A DNA stretch of 15,062 nucleotides. It comes from Chloroflexota bacterium (lineage in GTDB: Bacteria; Chloroflexota; Anaerolineae; SpSt-600). This document shows, piece after piece, positions 1 to 9,700 of the stretch. Location: positions 1-15,062 of the forward strand of contig DRAO01000162.1 in the NCBI GenBank assembly GCA_011041825.1, in the 5' to 3' direction. The position numbers and the translations under genes were made by a program. The notes under the pieces were generated by a model. The model saw only the letters and a program-made list of their open reading frames with translations, ran no database searches and was not told where the DNA came from. Each line of letters opens with the position of its first letter. Position 1 is the stretch's first letter.

Positions 1-1191
1 AAGTTAATAGTGTGCGTGGTGCTCGTGATGCTGGTGATACCAGGTTGCAGATGGTCCGTTTCAAAGCCTATCACCTCTATCGCAACAACTACCATAGCAA
101 CACCGGAGTCGAAGGCCACCTTTATAAGCCCTTCACCCACCTGCACGGCCACCTCTCTCTCCGAGGCCATCAAGCCCACCCCCACCTTCATATCCCCTTT
201 ACCCACGCAAGAAACCACTGTCCCTGAGAAACCGAAACCCCTGGAGCTAGCTGAATGGCCTCCGATGAACCTGCCCGATTGGCCTCGTCCGCCTGGAGAT
301 AACGGGAGAGGCGTGCACTTCTTGGGCACGCCTTATTATTCGGACGAAGATTTGGACAGGAATGTGGCCCGCATAAAGGAGTTGGGCTTAAAATGGTGTG
401 TGGTGGTCTACGGAGATGAAATACAACTCGAACGGGCCGCCCGCCGTTTCAAAGCAGCTGGCATCTACGTGATATGGCGCAAGATGGTGCGGCCTTTCCA
501 ACGTTATTACGATTGGGGGCGGGATATAAAGATTCTCCAAGAAATCGGGTTGCCCCCGTATATGCAGGTCTACAATGAACCAAGCCTTCCTGCTGAATGG
601 GAAGGCCATCCTATAGATGAGCAACTGTTCATCGAGAACCTGCTCTATGCCGTAAGGGATGTGTATAACAATGGCGGTTACGTAGGCCTACAGTTCTTGA
701 ACCGCCAGTGGCTCGTTGATGCACTGCGAGCAATCAAAGAGCGCAAAGGTGAGCGCATCTTCAACAGGATGTTCTTCGTCGCCCATTCCTATGGGCTCAA
801 TCACCCACCGGATTACGCCCAGGATGAAAACGCTGCCCTGGGGTTCCTGATTTACGCTGACATCTTCCAACAGGAGATCGGCTTCGTGCCTCCCATTATT
901 GTGGGGGAAGGCGGTTGGAAGATTGGTTCCGATGAAGATAACCGCTACCCGCCCATTGACGAGAAGAGGCACAGGGATTACCACATCGAGGTCTACAATT
1001 GGTTCTGCACGGGGCAGCTTTCTAACGGCCAACCCTTGCCCGATTACCTCTTCGCCTTTTGCCCCTGGCTCATCGCTGCTAAATTGGATGACCGAGCCTG
1101 GTACGATAGCTTTGCCGGCGACCGCAATCTCCTTATTGAAGCCCTGAAGAATATGCCATCTTGCGAGCGTAAATTTAGCTGGGAACGGTAA
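1..1191 (+). CDS. Lipoprotein with clan GH-A-like (TIM-barrel glycosidase) domain, 5' end cut by window
   Basis: The frame is open to the left edge (codons K-L-I precede the GTG at 10), so the true start probably lies outside. Counting from the GTG at 10, a hydrophobic stretch ends in V-I-P-G-C (Cys13), a plausible lipobox. This implies export and lipid anchoring. Residues about 20-80 are a Thr/Ser/Pro-rich linker with a twice-repeated TFISPxPT unit, typical of a spacer between anchor and domain. The folded part (about 95-385) has a Y-N-E-P motif (E190) and a second V-G-E-G-G-W motif (E300). Their spacing and order fit the acid/base and nucleophile glutamates of clan GH-A glycoside hydrolases. 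I cannot name a GH family or substrate. The two downstream glycosyltransferase genes are consistent with a polysaccharide context. It could also be a non-catalytic barrel protein. The protein is otherwise complete at the C-terminus. Confidence 0.65.
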   Translation, partial: KLIVCVVLVMLVIPGCRWSVSKPITSIATTTIATPESKATFISPSPTCTATSLSEAIKPTPTFISPLPTQETTVPEKPKPLELAEWPPMNLPDWPRPPGDNGRGVHFLGTPYYSDEDLDRNVARIKELGLKWCVVVYGDEIQLERAARRFKAAGIYVIWRKMVRPFQRYYDWGRDIKILQEIGLPPYMQVYNEPSLPAEWEGHPIDEQLFIENLLYAVRDVYNNGGYVGLQFLNRQWLVDALRAIKERKGERIFNRMFFVAHSYGLNHPPDYAQDENAALGFLIYADIFQQEIGFVPPIIVGEGGWKIGSDEDNRYPPIDEKRHRDYHIEVYNWFCTGQLSNGQPLPDYLFAFCPWLIAAKLDDRAWYDSFAGDRNLLIEALKNMPSCERKFSWER

Positions 1192-1196
1192 GTGGG

Positions 1197-1700
1197 ATGA
1201 GGCAATTGAACATCACTTGGTGCTGTACTCCCTGGGGCTGGATAGCCATCGCTTTCTCGGATAGGGGCATTGTAGGGTTAACTTTGCCCAGGCCCACCCG
1301 GGACGAAGCTGTGGCCGAGCTTGCGGGAAAATGGCCCCAGGCGAAATTGATAGAACATCGGCTGGAAGGGCTTAAGGCCGAGCTTGACCGCTACTTCCGT
1401 GGATACAGGGTCACCTTTGAAGAGCCCTTAGATTTCGAGGCGGCTACTCCATTTAGGAGAGCCGTCTGGCAGGAGGTCAGACGGATACCCTGGGGAGAGA
1501 CCAGAACTTACCGGGAGATTGCCGCTGCTATAGGCAATCCAAAAGCTACCAGAGCCGTAGGCCAAGCATTGATGGCAAACCCTATCCCCATTATTATCCC
1601 CTGCCATCGGGTGATATATTCCGATGGGAACCTGGGGGGCTTCAGCTACGGAGTAGAGTTTAAGAGAAAACTCCTGGAACTAGAAGGACGAACCTTTTAA
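1197..1700 (+). CDS. ogt: Methylated-DNA--[protein]-cysteine S-methyltransferase (O6-alkylguanine repair)
   Basis: This suicide repair protein moves the alkyl group from O6-alkylguanine (and O4-alkylthymine) in DNA onto its own cysteine. The signature I-P-C-H-R-V is present with the acceptor at Cys136. It is preceded by the DNA-binding helix-turn-helix segment (R-T-Y-R-E-I-A about 102-108, then the A-T-R-A-V-G-Q-A recognition helix about 118-126) and followed by the G-G-F-S-Y-G loop. The N-terminal domain of about 80 residues is the usual small, poorly conserved one. At 167 residues the length is normal for Ogt/MGMT proteins without an Ada transcription domain. The ATG at 1197 lies five bases after the stop of the upstream lipoprotein gene and has only a weak GTGGG ribosome site, so translation may depend on coupling. 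Nothing suggests a functional tie to the glycan genes around it. Confidence 0.95.
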   Translation: MRQLNITWCCTPWGWIAIAFSDRGIVGLTLPRPTRDEAVAELAGKWPQAKLIEHRLEGLKAELDRYFRGYRVTFEEPLDFEAATPFRRAVWQEVRRIPWGETRTYREIAAAIGNPKATRAVGQALMANPIPIIIPCHRVIYSDGNLGGFSYGVEFKRKLLELEGRTF

Positions 1701-1724
1701 AGCCCTGAGGAGTGAGAGGGTGGT

Positions 1725-2834
1725 ATGCGGATAGGTATAGATGCCAGGATGGCTTACTACAGCCGTGCAGGTATAGGGCATTACATCATAAGCCTGATAG
1801 AGGGCCTTCGGGAATTGAAGCCGGACGAGGAAATCGTCATCCTCCAGAGCCACAAGGATAAATCCAACCTGGCCGGGTCCCCATTCAAGCGGGCTATCCT
1901 GCGAACCCCTTCCCACCATTGCCTTGAACAATGGTTGCTCCCGATGGAACTGTGGCCATTGCGCTTAAGCCTCCTCCACAGCCCCGATTTCATCCCTCCG
2001 TTTCGGTTCCGGGGGCTTTCGGTCATCACCGTTCACGACTTGGCTTTCCTCATCTACCCCCAAATCCTGACCAGGGAAAGCGCCCGCTACTACGGTCAGA
2101 TTGACGCCGCTGTAGAACGTGCCGACCACATCATCGCCGTCTCGGAATGCACCAAAAAGGACTTGATGGCCCTCCTGGGTGTCCCAGAAGCCCGGATAAC
2201 CGTAGTCTACGAGGCTGCCGATTCCATCTATCGGCCTATTGACCGGGAGGAAGCTCGCCGTAAAGTCAAAGAACTTTTCGGCTTAGAATGGCCCTTCATC
2301 CTCTTCGTAAGCACCCTTGAGCCCCGTAAGAACGTGCCTACCCTCCTCAAAGCCTACCGCATCATCAAGGAAAGATGTCCAGATGACATCAAGCTGGTGC
2401 TGGTGGGCGGGCGTGGGTGGCTATCGGGTAAAATCTTTGAGATGGTGGACGAGCTAAACCTGCAGGATGACGTGATTTTCCTCGGCTTCGTCCCTCGTGA
2501 GAAACTCCTTTACCTGTACAACGCCGCCTTGGTTCTAGCCCACCCGGCCATTTACGAGGGGTTCGGCCTCCCTATCTTGGAAGCAATGGCCTGCGGGTTA
2601 CCGGTTATAGCCTCCAACGCTGCCTCTATCCCTGAGGTAACGGGAAGCGCCGCCCTGCTTGTAGACCCTGAGGATGAAGAAGCCCTGGCCGCCGCCATCC
2701 GCCGGGTGCTCAGGGAACCGGAGCTAGCTTCCCAATTGCGGGAGAAGGGCCTTAAGAGGGCAGCCTCTTTCTCCTGGGAGAGGACAGCACGGGAAACCCT
2801 TAACGTCTATCGGCGAGTTCTCGGAGAAAGCTAG
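1725..2834 (+). CDS. GT4-family glycosyltransferase (GT-B fold)
   Basis: A retaining glycosyltransferase of 369 residues, expected to act in the cytosol or at the inner membrane face and to transfer a sugar from a nucleotide-sugar donor. The N-terminal Rossmann domain opens with M-R-I-G-I-D-A-R and an A-G-I-G-H-Y loop, typical of mannosyltransferase-like GT4 enzymes. The C-terminal domain begins near residue 190 with F-V-S-T-L-E-P-R-K-N. It carries the donor-binding E-x7-E motif, E278 to E286 (E-G-F-G-L-P-I-L-E), followed by A-M-A-C-G-L-P-V. The start ATG is preceded by GAGAGGGTGG. There is no signal peptide or membrane segment. The gene ends directly on the start of the next glycosyltransferase gene, so the two are almost certainly co-translated and probably act in the same glycan or glycolipid pathway. 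Donor and acceptor cannot be read from sequence. Confidence 0.93.
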   Translation: MRIGIDARMAYYSRAGIGHYIISLIEGLRELKPDEEIVILQSHKDKSNLAGSPFKRAILRTPSHHCLEQWLLPMELWPLRLSLLHSPDFIPPFRFRGLSVITVHDLAFLIYPQILTRESARYYGQIDAAVERADHIIAVSECTKKDLMALLGVPEARITVVYEAADSIYRPIDREEARRKVKELFGLEWPFILFVSTLEPRKNVPTLLKAYRIIKERCPDDIKLVLVGGRGWLSGKIFEMVDELNLQDDVIFLGFVPREKLLYLYNAALVLAHPAIYEGFGLPILEAMACGLPVIASNAASIPEVTGSAALLVDPEDEEALAAAIRRVLREPELASQLREKGLKRAASFSWERTARETLNVYRRVLGES

Positions 2835-2836
2835 TG

Positions 2837-4072
2837 ATGGTTAAGCTCCTTGCCATTATGCCCCTTTTACCTTATCCCCCCTATCAGGGAACAAACATCC
2901 GCAATTTCAACCTGATAAAGCACCTGGCAAAAAACTATCGGATTCATCTGCTTTGCTTCTACGAAAACCCCGACCAGCTTGTAGAAGCCAAGCCCTTGTG
3001 GGAACTATGCGAATTGGTGGAGGCCATCCCTGCCCCTGCCCACCCCTTTACCCGCCGCTTGGCCTTGCTTTTCCTCTCCAGATTGCCCGATATGGCTTTC
3101 CGTAAGTTCTCCCCCCTCTTTCAGAAGCGCTTGGAGAACCTGCTCCACGAGCATCAATATGAACTCGTGCACGTGGAAGGGATAGAGATGGCCCGCTACG
3201 GTCTCTGGATGGCGGCCCAAAAGCGCCCCAGGCCAGGATTGGTCTTCGGCGACCAGAATGCCGAGTACCTCCTCCAAAAGCGAGCCTTCGAGACTGACAT
3301 CCGCCAGCCCCGTTATTGGCCTGCCGCCTTCTACTCGCTCATCCAATGGAAGAAGCTGGCCCGGTATGAAGCCCAGGTCTGTCGGACATTCGATAGGGTG
3401 GTAGCCGTATCCGAAGCCGATAAAGAAGCCTTGAGGAAACTCGTGCCCGGATTGAGGGTGGCTGTGGTTCCCAATGGGGTGGACGTGGATTACTATGCCC
3501 AATTTGTCCCCGGCAAGCCCCCGCTGGAAGGATGGAGCCCTTATGCTCTGGTGTTCACCGGGAGGATGGACTTCCGGCCAAATGTGGATGCGGCCCTTTG
3601 GTTTGCGGAGGAAATCCTCCCCCGGATACGAGCTCGCTTCCCCCAGGCCCACTTCTATGTGGTAGGCCAAAGCCCTCATCCTCGCCTCAGCACTCTCTAT
3701 GGACGAAGCGATGTCACGGTAACGGGTTTCGTGGAAGACGTGCGGCCCTACATAGCCTCCGCTGCCGTTTACGTTGTCCCAATCCGCATCGGCGGCGGGA
3801 CACGCTTGAAAGTGCTGGAAGCGATGGCGATGAGAAAGGCGGTGGTTTCCACCTCCCTGGGATGCGAGGGGTTCCCGGTGATGGATAAGACTCATCTCGT
3901 CGTTGCTGATACCCCGGATTCTTTCGCTGAAGCCGTATGCGAGTTGCTGGCTGATGAGGGGAAGAGAACCCAATTGGGGGAAGAGGCTTTCCGGTTTGTG
4001 GATGCTAATTACCGATGGGAGCACATAGTCCCCAGGTTAGAAGAAGTGTACCGGGAACTCCTCCAGAGGTAA
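2837..4072 (+). CDS. GT4-like glycosyltransferase, EpsH/TIGR03087-type sugar transferase relative
   Basis: A second GT-B glycosyltransferase, 411 residues from the ATG at 2837. A GTG at 2834 overlaps the upstream stop, but the ribosome site GGAGAAAG (2823-2830) is better spaced for the ATG. The N-terminus (M-P-L-L-P-Y-P-P-Y-Q-G-T-N-I-R) resembles the glycosyltransferases of exopolysaccharide clusters in which P-P-x-x-G-x-x-x-R is conserved. The C-terminal domain starts at about residue 235 with L-V-F-T-G-R-M-D-F-R-P-N-V-D. It holds P-I-R-I-G-G-G-T-R-L-K-V-L-E-A-M (E328), the nucleotide-sugar site, where the first Glu of the E-x7-E motif is replaced by a Gly-rich loop, as is common in this subgroup. 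Its position immediately after another GT4 gene suggests consecutive sugar additions. The substrate is unknown. Confidence 0.9.
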   Translation: MVKLLAIMPLLPYPPYQGTNIRNFNLIKHLAKNYRIHLLCFYENPDQLVEAKPLWELCELVEAIPAPAHPFTRRLALLFLSRLPDMAFRKFSPLFQKRLENLLHEHQYELVHVEGIEMARYGLWMAAQKRPRPGLVFGDQNAEYLLQKRAFETDIRQPRYWPAAFYSLIQWKKLARYEAQVCRTFDRVVAVSEADKEALRKLVPGLRVAVVPNGVDVDYYAQFVPGKPPLEGWSPYALVFTGRMDFRPNVDAALWFAEEILPRIRARFPQAHFYVVGQSPHPRLSTLYGRSDVTVTGFVEDVRPYIASAAVYVVPIRIGGGTRLKVLEAMAMRKAVVSTSLGCEGFPVMDKTHLVVADTPDSFAEAVCELLADEGKRTQLGEEAFRFVDANYRWEHIVPRLEEVYRELLQR

Positions 4073-4074
4073 TT

Positions 4075-4102
4075 TTGTCTTCCGCTAGCTGTGTGTTATA
4101 AT
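4075..4102 (+). promoter_or_regulatory. Sigma-70-like promoter with extended -10, upstream of the chelatase gene
   Basis: The -35 box TTGTCT (4075-4080) is followed by a 16-bp spacer and a perfect TATAAT (4097-4102). The TGT at 4094-4096 supplies an extended -10. Transcription would start near 4109, giving a leader of about 45 nt. This places a transcription unit boundary between the glycosyltransferases and the chelatase-dtd-regulator genes. The call is by eye from motif agreement only. Confidence 0.65.
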
Positions 4103-4140
4103 TAGGACTGGCAAACCATTGACTGGACGAGCTAACCGCT

Positions 4141-4150
4141 GAGGAGGTGG
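4141..4150 (+). promoter_or_regulatory. Strong ribosome binding site that fixes a TTG start
   Basis: GAGGAGGTGG lies with its AGGAGG core (4142-4147) six bases before the TTG at 4154. The next possible start, GTG at 4160, would have a 12-base spacing, and there is no nearby in-frame ATG. The TTG is therefore the best start for the chelatase gene. Confidence 0.75.
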
Positions 4151-4153
4151 AAG

Positions 4154-6202
4154 TTGGCTGTGGTCTTTCCTTTTACGGCCATCGTAGGCCAGGATAAGAT
4201 GAAACTAGCTCTCATCCTCAACGCTATAAGCCCCCAGATAGGAGGCGTGCTCATAAGGGGCGAAAGGGGAACCGCCAAATCCACCGCTGCCAGAGCCCTG
4301 GCTTACCTGCTGCCTGAGATTAAAGTGGTGGCCGATTGCCCCTTCAATTGCGACCCCGACCACCCTGAGGAGATGTGCGACAATTGCAGGGAGCGCCTCG
4401 CCCGGGGGGAAAAGCTCCCCGTGACCTGGCGTAAGACCCGGTTTGTTGACCTGCCCGTCAGCGCCACCGAAGATAGGGTGGTGGGCACATTGGACATCGA
4501 AACGGCCATCAAGAAAGGGAAAAGGCGTTTTGAACCGGGTGTCCTGGCAGCAGCCAATCGGGGGCTCCTCTACGTGGATGAAGTGAACCTCCTGGATGAC
4601 CACGTGGTTGACCTCCTGCTGGACTCAGCGGCAATGGGGGTGAACGTGGTGGAGCGGGAAGGGATTTCCTTCACCCACCCGGCCCGCTTCATCCTGGTGG
4701 GGACTATGAACCCGGAAGAGGGGGAACTCCGCCCCCAACTTTTGGACCGCTTTGCCCTCTGCGTGGAGATAAAGGGCATCACCGACCCCCACCAGCGGGT
4801 GGAAATCGTGAAGCGCACCGTGGAATTCGAGAAGGACCCCCAGGGTTTCCGCAAGAAGTGGGAGCCATATGAACGGCAGTTGTCCCAGGCAATAGCCAAG
4901 GCCAGGGAATTGCTCCCTTCAGTCAGCTACACTGAAAACGACCTCTACACCATTGCCAAGCTTACATCGGCTTTCAGGGTTGATGGGCACCGGGCCGACA
5001 TCGTAATCCTCAAGACCGCCATCGCCTATGCCGCTTTCAAGGGCCGCAGAGCCATCACCGAAGAGGATATAATGACAGCAGCGGAACTCGCTTTACCCCA
5101 TCGCCTCAAGAAACACCCCTTCCAAGAGGGAGAGATAAACCCAGAAGAGCTTGAAACCACGCTGAGGGAGCTATCTCAGGAATCTGTTGAAGTTCAAGTT
5201 GGGGAAGACGAGGGAAAAGAAGAGAGAGACCCGCATAAAGGTGAAAACCCGGAGACCCAAGAATCTCACGAGGGTGGCCAAAGTGGCGCTGTCTACGTAG
5301 CAGGCGGGGTTATGAAGGGTTATAAAACCGAACCCCTGGGGTTAAAGGCTCAAAGCCCGGAAATGCCCGTTCCCATTGGCCACGTCTTCAAACCCCGCCT
5401 CCTGTGCACCCCCTTAGACCGCCTCACCCGCAGGGTGGCTGGCAAGCGCAGCTATACCAAAACAACCCGCAAACGAGGGCGCTACATCCGAAGCTTGCCC
5501 GCCCACGGCAACCTCAACGATGTCGCCCTCGATGCCACCATCCGCTATGCGGCCCCATACCAAACCCGGCGGCCCCATTCCGGTACAGCCATAACCCTCC
5601 GTGTATCGGACATCCAGCGCAAGGTGCGGGTGCGCCGGGCTTCCAACCTCATCCTCTTCGTGGTGGATGCAAGCTGGTCTATGGCCGCCTCCGAGCGGAT
5701 GAAAGCCGCCAAAGGGGCGGTGATGTCCCTCCTCCACGATGCCTACCGCCGCCGGGACCGGGTGGGGCTTATCGTGTTCCAAAAGGACGGGGCTAGGCTC
5801 GTGCTGCCGCCAACTTCCAGCGTGGAATTAGCCCAACAGGCTTTGAAGGACATCCCCGTTGGGGGTAAGACCCCCCTCTCCAGCGGGTTATATCTAGCGC
5901 ACAAGGTCATCGCTACCGAACGCCTACGCCATCCTGAACTCAGGCCGCTGCTGGTCCTCCTCACCGATGGGGCGGCCAATGTATCTATGGGGACGATGCA
6001 CCCCCAGAAGGAAGCCCTCAAAGTGGCCGAGGCCTTGCGGAAAGACGGCGTCCGTTCAGTGGTCATTAACCTGGAATACGCTTCCTTCGACAGGGGGTTG
6101 GCCAAGGAGCTGGCCGACGCCCTTGGGGGACCCTGCTACAGGCTGAGAGACCTAGCGGCTGGCGAACTCTACAGGACAGTCAAGGATGAGCTAGGGGAAT
6201 GA
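4154..6202 (+). CDS. Fused ChlI/ChlD-type AAA+ and VWA chelatase subunit (putative cobaltochelatase/magnesium chelatase)
   Basis: A 682-residue motor subunit that in this family drives insertion of Co2+ or Mg2+ into a tetrapyrrole by the large CobN/BchH subunit. The AAA+ domain has Walker A G-E-R-G-T-A-K-S (36-43), Walker B ending in V-D-E (D142, E143) and the [18 protein letters not shown] sensor/Arg segment. A four-cysteine cluster (C62, C66, C75, C78) interrupts the region after Walker A, as in the CobD/ChlD-like putative cobaltochelatase subgroup. It may bind a metal. An acidic, charged linker (about 345-378) leads to the C-terminal VWA domain with an intact MIDAS: D-x-S-x-S at D505-S509, T573 and D605. 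No large subunit or other cobalamin or chlorophyll gene is in the window, so the metal is undecided; cobalt is more likely in a non-phototroph. dtd follows after 31 bp. Confidence 0.9.
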   Translation: MAVVFPFTAIVGQDKMKLALILNAISPQIGGVLIRGERGTAKSTAARALAYLLPEIKVVADCPFNCDPDHPEEMCDNCRERLARGEKLPVTWRKTRFVDLPVSATEDRVVGTLDIETAIKKGKRRFEPGVLAAANRGLLYVDEVNLLDDHVVDLLLDSAAMGVNVVEREGISFTHPARFILVGTMNPEEGELRPQLLDRFALCVEIKGITDPHQRVEIVKRTVEFEKDPQGFRKKWEPYERQLSQAIAKARELLPSVSYTENDLYTIAKLTSAFRVDGHRADIVILKTAIAYAAFKGRRAITEEDIMTAAELALPHRLKKHPFQEGEINPEELETTLRELSQESVEVQVGEDEGKEERDPHKGENPETQESHEGGQSGAVYVAGGVMKGYKTEPLGLKAQSPEMPVPIGHVFKPRLLCTPLDRLTRRVAGKRSYTKTTRKRGRYIRSLPAHGNLNDVALDATIRYAAPYQTRRPHSGTAITLRVSDIQRKVRVRRASNLILFVVDASWSMAASERMKAAKGAVMSLLHDAYRRRDRVGLIVFQKDGARLVLPPTSSVELAQQALKDIPVGGKTPLSSGLYLAHKVIATERLRHPELRPLLVLLTDGAANVSMGTMHPQKEALKVAEALRKDGVRSVVINLEYASFDRGLAKELADALGGPCYRLRDLAAGELYRTVKDELGE

Positions 6203-6233
6203 ACCAACAACCCAGCGAAAGGAGTGACCGTCA

Positions 6234-6674
6234 ATGCGAGCAGTAGTGCAGCGGGTAAAGAAGGCGTCCGTCAAAGTGGATGGCAAGGAAGTCGGGGCCA
6301 TTGGCAAAGGCTTCGTGGTGCTCATCGCCGTGAAAAGAGGCGATACCGAGGAGTATGCCCGCTGGATGGCCCACAAAATCGCTAACCTCCGGGTCTTCCC
6401 CGATGAAAGAGGCAAATTCAATTTCTCGCTCCTGGATGTGGGAGGTGAAGCGCTTGTGGTCTCCCAGTTCACCCTCTATGGTGACATCCGCCGGGGCTTC
6501 CGGCCCAGCTTCACCGAGGCTGCTCCTCCCCAAGAAGCCGAACCCCTCATTGAGAAGTTCGTGGAATACCTGAAGGAGAAAGGGGTCCCCGTCCAGACGG
6601 GGGTTTTCGGGGCGATGATGCTGGTGGAAATCTTCAACGATGGCCCCGTCACAATCATCCTGGAAAAAGGATAA
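6234..6674 (+). CDS. dtd: D-aminoacyl-tRNA deacylase
   Basis: This enzyme hydrolyses D-amino acids (and glycine mischarged on tRNA-Ala) from tRNA, keeping D-residues out of proteins. It is a cytosolic homodimer. At 146 residues the length is the family standard. The N-terminus M-R-A-V-V-Q-R-V is canonical. The two active-site signatures are present: S-Q-F-T-L at 77-81 and the N-D-G-P-V-T segment at 135-140, the latter carrying the Gly-cisPro dipeptide that rejects L-amino acids. An AAAGGAG site ends nine bases before the ATG. The gene sits 31 bp after the chelatase gene and 27 bp before the large regulator, with no promoter or terminator seen in either gap, so it is probably read through from the promoter at 4075. 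Its job looks independent of its neighbours. Confidence 0.97.
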   Translation: MRAVVQRVKKASVKVDGKEVGAIGKGFVVLIAVKRGDTEEYARWMAHKIANLRVFPDERGKFNFSLLDVGGEALVVSQFTLYGDIRRGFRPSFTEAAPPQEAEPLIEKFVEYLKEKGVPVQTGVFGAMMLVEIFNDGPVTIILEKG

Positions 6675-6686
6675 GCCCCTGCGATT

Positions 6687-6694
6687 GAGGAGGG
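6687..6694 (+). promoter_or_regulatory. Ribosome binding site that favours a GTG start for the regulator
   Basis: GAGGAGGG ends seven bases before the GTG at 6702 and thirteen before the in-frame ATG at 6708. The spacing favours the GTG, adding two residues. Confidence 0.7.
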
Positions 6695-6701
6695 TTAGCG
6701 T

Positions 6702-9700
6702 GTGGGTATGAAAGCCCCCATCCCTCTCATAACCACCAAGATACTGGTTCCCGGAAGGCGCCCGGAGCTCCTTAAGCGACAACGACTGCTGGATTTCCTC
6801 CACAATTCCATAGACCGTAAGCTTATCCTCATATCCGCCCCTGCCGGGTACGGCAAGACATCCCTTCTGGTGGATTTCGCCACCGAGACCAACCTCCCCA
6901 TCTGTTGGTACACCTTGGACTCCTTCGATTCGGACCTCCGCATATTCCTGGAATACCTGGTGGTGAGCATCCGGCAGAGATTCCCCCGCTTCGGAGAAAA
7001 CATCCAACAAGCCTTGCGCAACACCGATGGCGAGCCTGATTTGTTAACCTTTACGGGGCTCTTCGTCAATGCCATATACAATGAAATCCCCGAGTATTTC
7101 GTCATAGTGCTGGATGATTACCACAACGTAGATGAGAGCGAAAGCGTCAATGCCTTCCTGGATATGCTGCTCAACTACCTCCCCGAGAACTGCCACATAA
7201 TCCTGGCCGGGAGGACAATCCCCGTCAAGCTGACCCTCACCGCATTAACAGCCCGCCAAGAAGTAGCCGGGATTGGAGCCTCTGACTTAAGGTTTACTCC
7301 CGAGGAGATAAAGCTCCTGTTATCCAGGAACTACAACATCATCCTGACTGATGTCCAAGCTCAAGAGCTGGCCAAGATATACGAAGGGTGGATCACCGGG
7401 ATAATCCTGAGCATAGCAAGGATAAAAAAGGGGAGCTTCGATGACCTCCTCAGAGCCGGGAGGGACAAGGAACAGATATTTGATTACCTGGCTGAAGAGG
7501 TATTTGCCTTCCAGCCTCCCATCTTGCGGCGTTTCCTTTTGGATTCCTCGGTCCTAACCGAGATGAGCGCCTCCCTGTGCAATGAACTCCTGGATACGAA
7601 CCTTTCCGAGAAGACCCTGAGGCTCCTGGATAAAAGGAACCTCTTCATCGTCCAGGTCGGGGATGAAGAGAGGTGGTATCGCTATCACAACCTCTTCCGT
7701 GAATTCCTCCAGAGGAAACTCGCCCAAGAAACCCCCGACCGATTTCGAGAGCTGCACCTCAAAGCAGGCAAGCTCTGGTGCAAGAGGGGCCTCCCGGAAA
7801 AAGCCGTGAGCCATTATCTAAGTGCAGAAGCTTTCGAGGAAGCTATCGCACTGATAGATTCCCTGGCGGAGAAGCTGTATTTCCTGGGACGCTGGCGCTT
7901 GCTGGCCTCGTGGCTTGATTCCCTCCCTCCAGAGTACGTGGAAAGGTGTGGGCGTTTCCTGCTGTACCAGGCCCGGATCTGCCTGGAGACAGGGGAAGTG
8001 GAGAAGGCCCAAGAATTATGCGAACGAGGCCTGAAGGCCTATGCCCTTGAGGGTAACAAGGCAGGGATGGCCCTGGCTATGCTGGAAAAGGGCACTGCCT
8101 TGCGCCTCCAAGGCCGCCTGACCGAGGCCGTGGAAATTGCAAAACAAGCCTTGGAATTCACACCCACTTCGGCTACGGCAGTTAGAGGGCTGGCATACAA
8201 GACGCTGGGGATATGCTATGGCTTACTGGGGGCTCTGGAAGAAGGCGTGAAATACCTGAGCGAGGCCCTAAAGCTTTACCAAGCCTCCGGCAGCAGATAC
8301 GATGCAGCCTTGTTGCACCACGACCTTGGGAACTTGTACGCCCTCAGCGGCCAGCTGGATGTAGCCCTGGAACATTACCATAGAGCCCTGGATTATTGGC
8401 GTGACACGAGCAATATGGCTGCCCTCACCAATACCCTTAACAGCCTCGGCGTTGTACATTACTATGCCGGGGAATATATGGAAGCCTTGCGGCTATTGGA
8501 GGAAGCCTGGGGCAAAGCCAAGACCATCGGTAATCCCCGGCTGGAAGCCACCGTCCTAGCTGGCATAGGAGACGTGTACTTGGACCTCAGAGAGTACACC
8601 AGGGCCTTGGATTACTATAAGAGTGCCCTGGAGTTAGCCACCCGGGCCAGGGAAGGCTTCATCATCTTCTACGCCACCAATGCCATAGGCGAAGCCCTCA
8701 GGCGACAGGGCAAATTCGACGAAGCCCTCCGCTGGCTCGACCAGGCTTCCGGACAAGCCAAAGCCCACCGCTCTGAATACGAAGTCGGGCTGAATAGATT
8801 GTACAAAGGGCTCCTGTATATGGAATTGAAGAGGACGGAGGAAGCAAAAACCCTGCTCGAAGAGGCTTTAGAGCTTTTCCACCAGGCTGGCTCCAAGCGG
8901 GAGCTGGCAAGGGCGCTCTTTTACCTGGCATATCTCCACCTTTCACAGCACCAGGACGAGAAAGCCCTCTCTTACCTCCAGGAGATGGCCAGACACCTGC
9001 AAGGGGCAAGATGTGAAGGGTTCCTCCTGGCAGATAAAGAATACACAGTGCCCTTGGTCAACTTGGCCTTAAGGCACCGGGTGGCTGTCGGCTTTTTCCA
9101 GCGGGTGAAAGGCAAGCTTAGGGCCTCCCTCTCCCGCTTGAAGGAAATAACGAAAGACACAGCGCTGGAAATCCTCCCTTATCTGGAGATATATGCTCTG
9201 GGATTGGGCCAGGTTATGAAGGATGGGAAGATGCTGACCACTTCCGATTGGAATACGGCCACCACCCGGGAGCTTTTCTTCTTCTTCCTCCTCCATCCCG
9301 ATGGCCTGCGAAAAGAGCAGGTTATGGCAGAGATGTGGCCTGAGGTGCCGACAGCCAAGGCCAATAGCCTCTTCCATTCTTCGCTCTACCGGCTGCGCCG
9401 TGCCGTTCACCCCGAGTGCATAATCTACGAAAACGGCCTCTACCGCTTCAATGAGATGATTCCCAAGTGGTACGATGTAGAGGAATTTGAAAGCCTGCTG
9501 GAGAAAGCAAAATCTGAGAAATCACCTGCCCACAGGAAGGAACTCCTGACCCAGGCGCTGAAGCTTTACCAAGGGGATTTCCTCGAAAATTGTTATCACG
9601 ATTGGTGCTTACCTTATAGAGATGAGCTCTTGGAAAGATACCTCAGAGCCCTTCTTGAACTGGCCAGAATTCACCTCTCTGAAGGGGATTACGAGGCAGC

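Noticed and set aside
60..240. Tandem-looking Thr/Ser/Pro repeats in the first gene as a possible repeat element
   Set aside because: The repetition is at the protein level (a lipoprotein linker) and in frame. The DNA units differ too much for a recent repeat or CRISPR-like array.
3005..4024. A 339-codon open frame on the minus strand opposite the second glycosyltransferase gene
   Set aside because: It lies entirely inside a clear GT4 gene and has low-complexity His/Gly-rich translation without family motifs. It is explained by codon bias of the sense strand.
4103..4153. A cobalamin riboswitch ahead of the chelatase gene
   Set aside because: The predicted leader is about 45 nt and has no B12-box-like sequence. 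A cobalamin aptamer needs well over 100 nt.
6231..7010. A 259-codon minus-strand open frame across dtd and the start of the regulator
   Set aside because: It spans the dtd-regulator junction antisense to two well-supported genes and has no recognisable motif.
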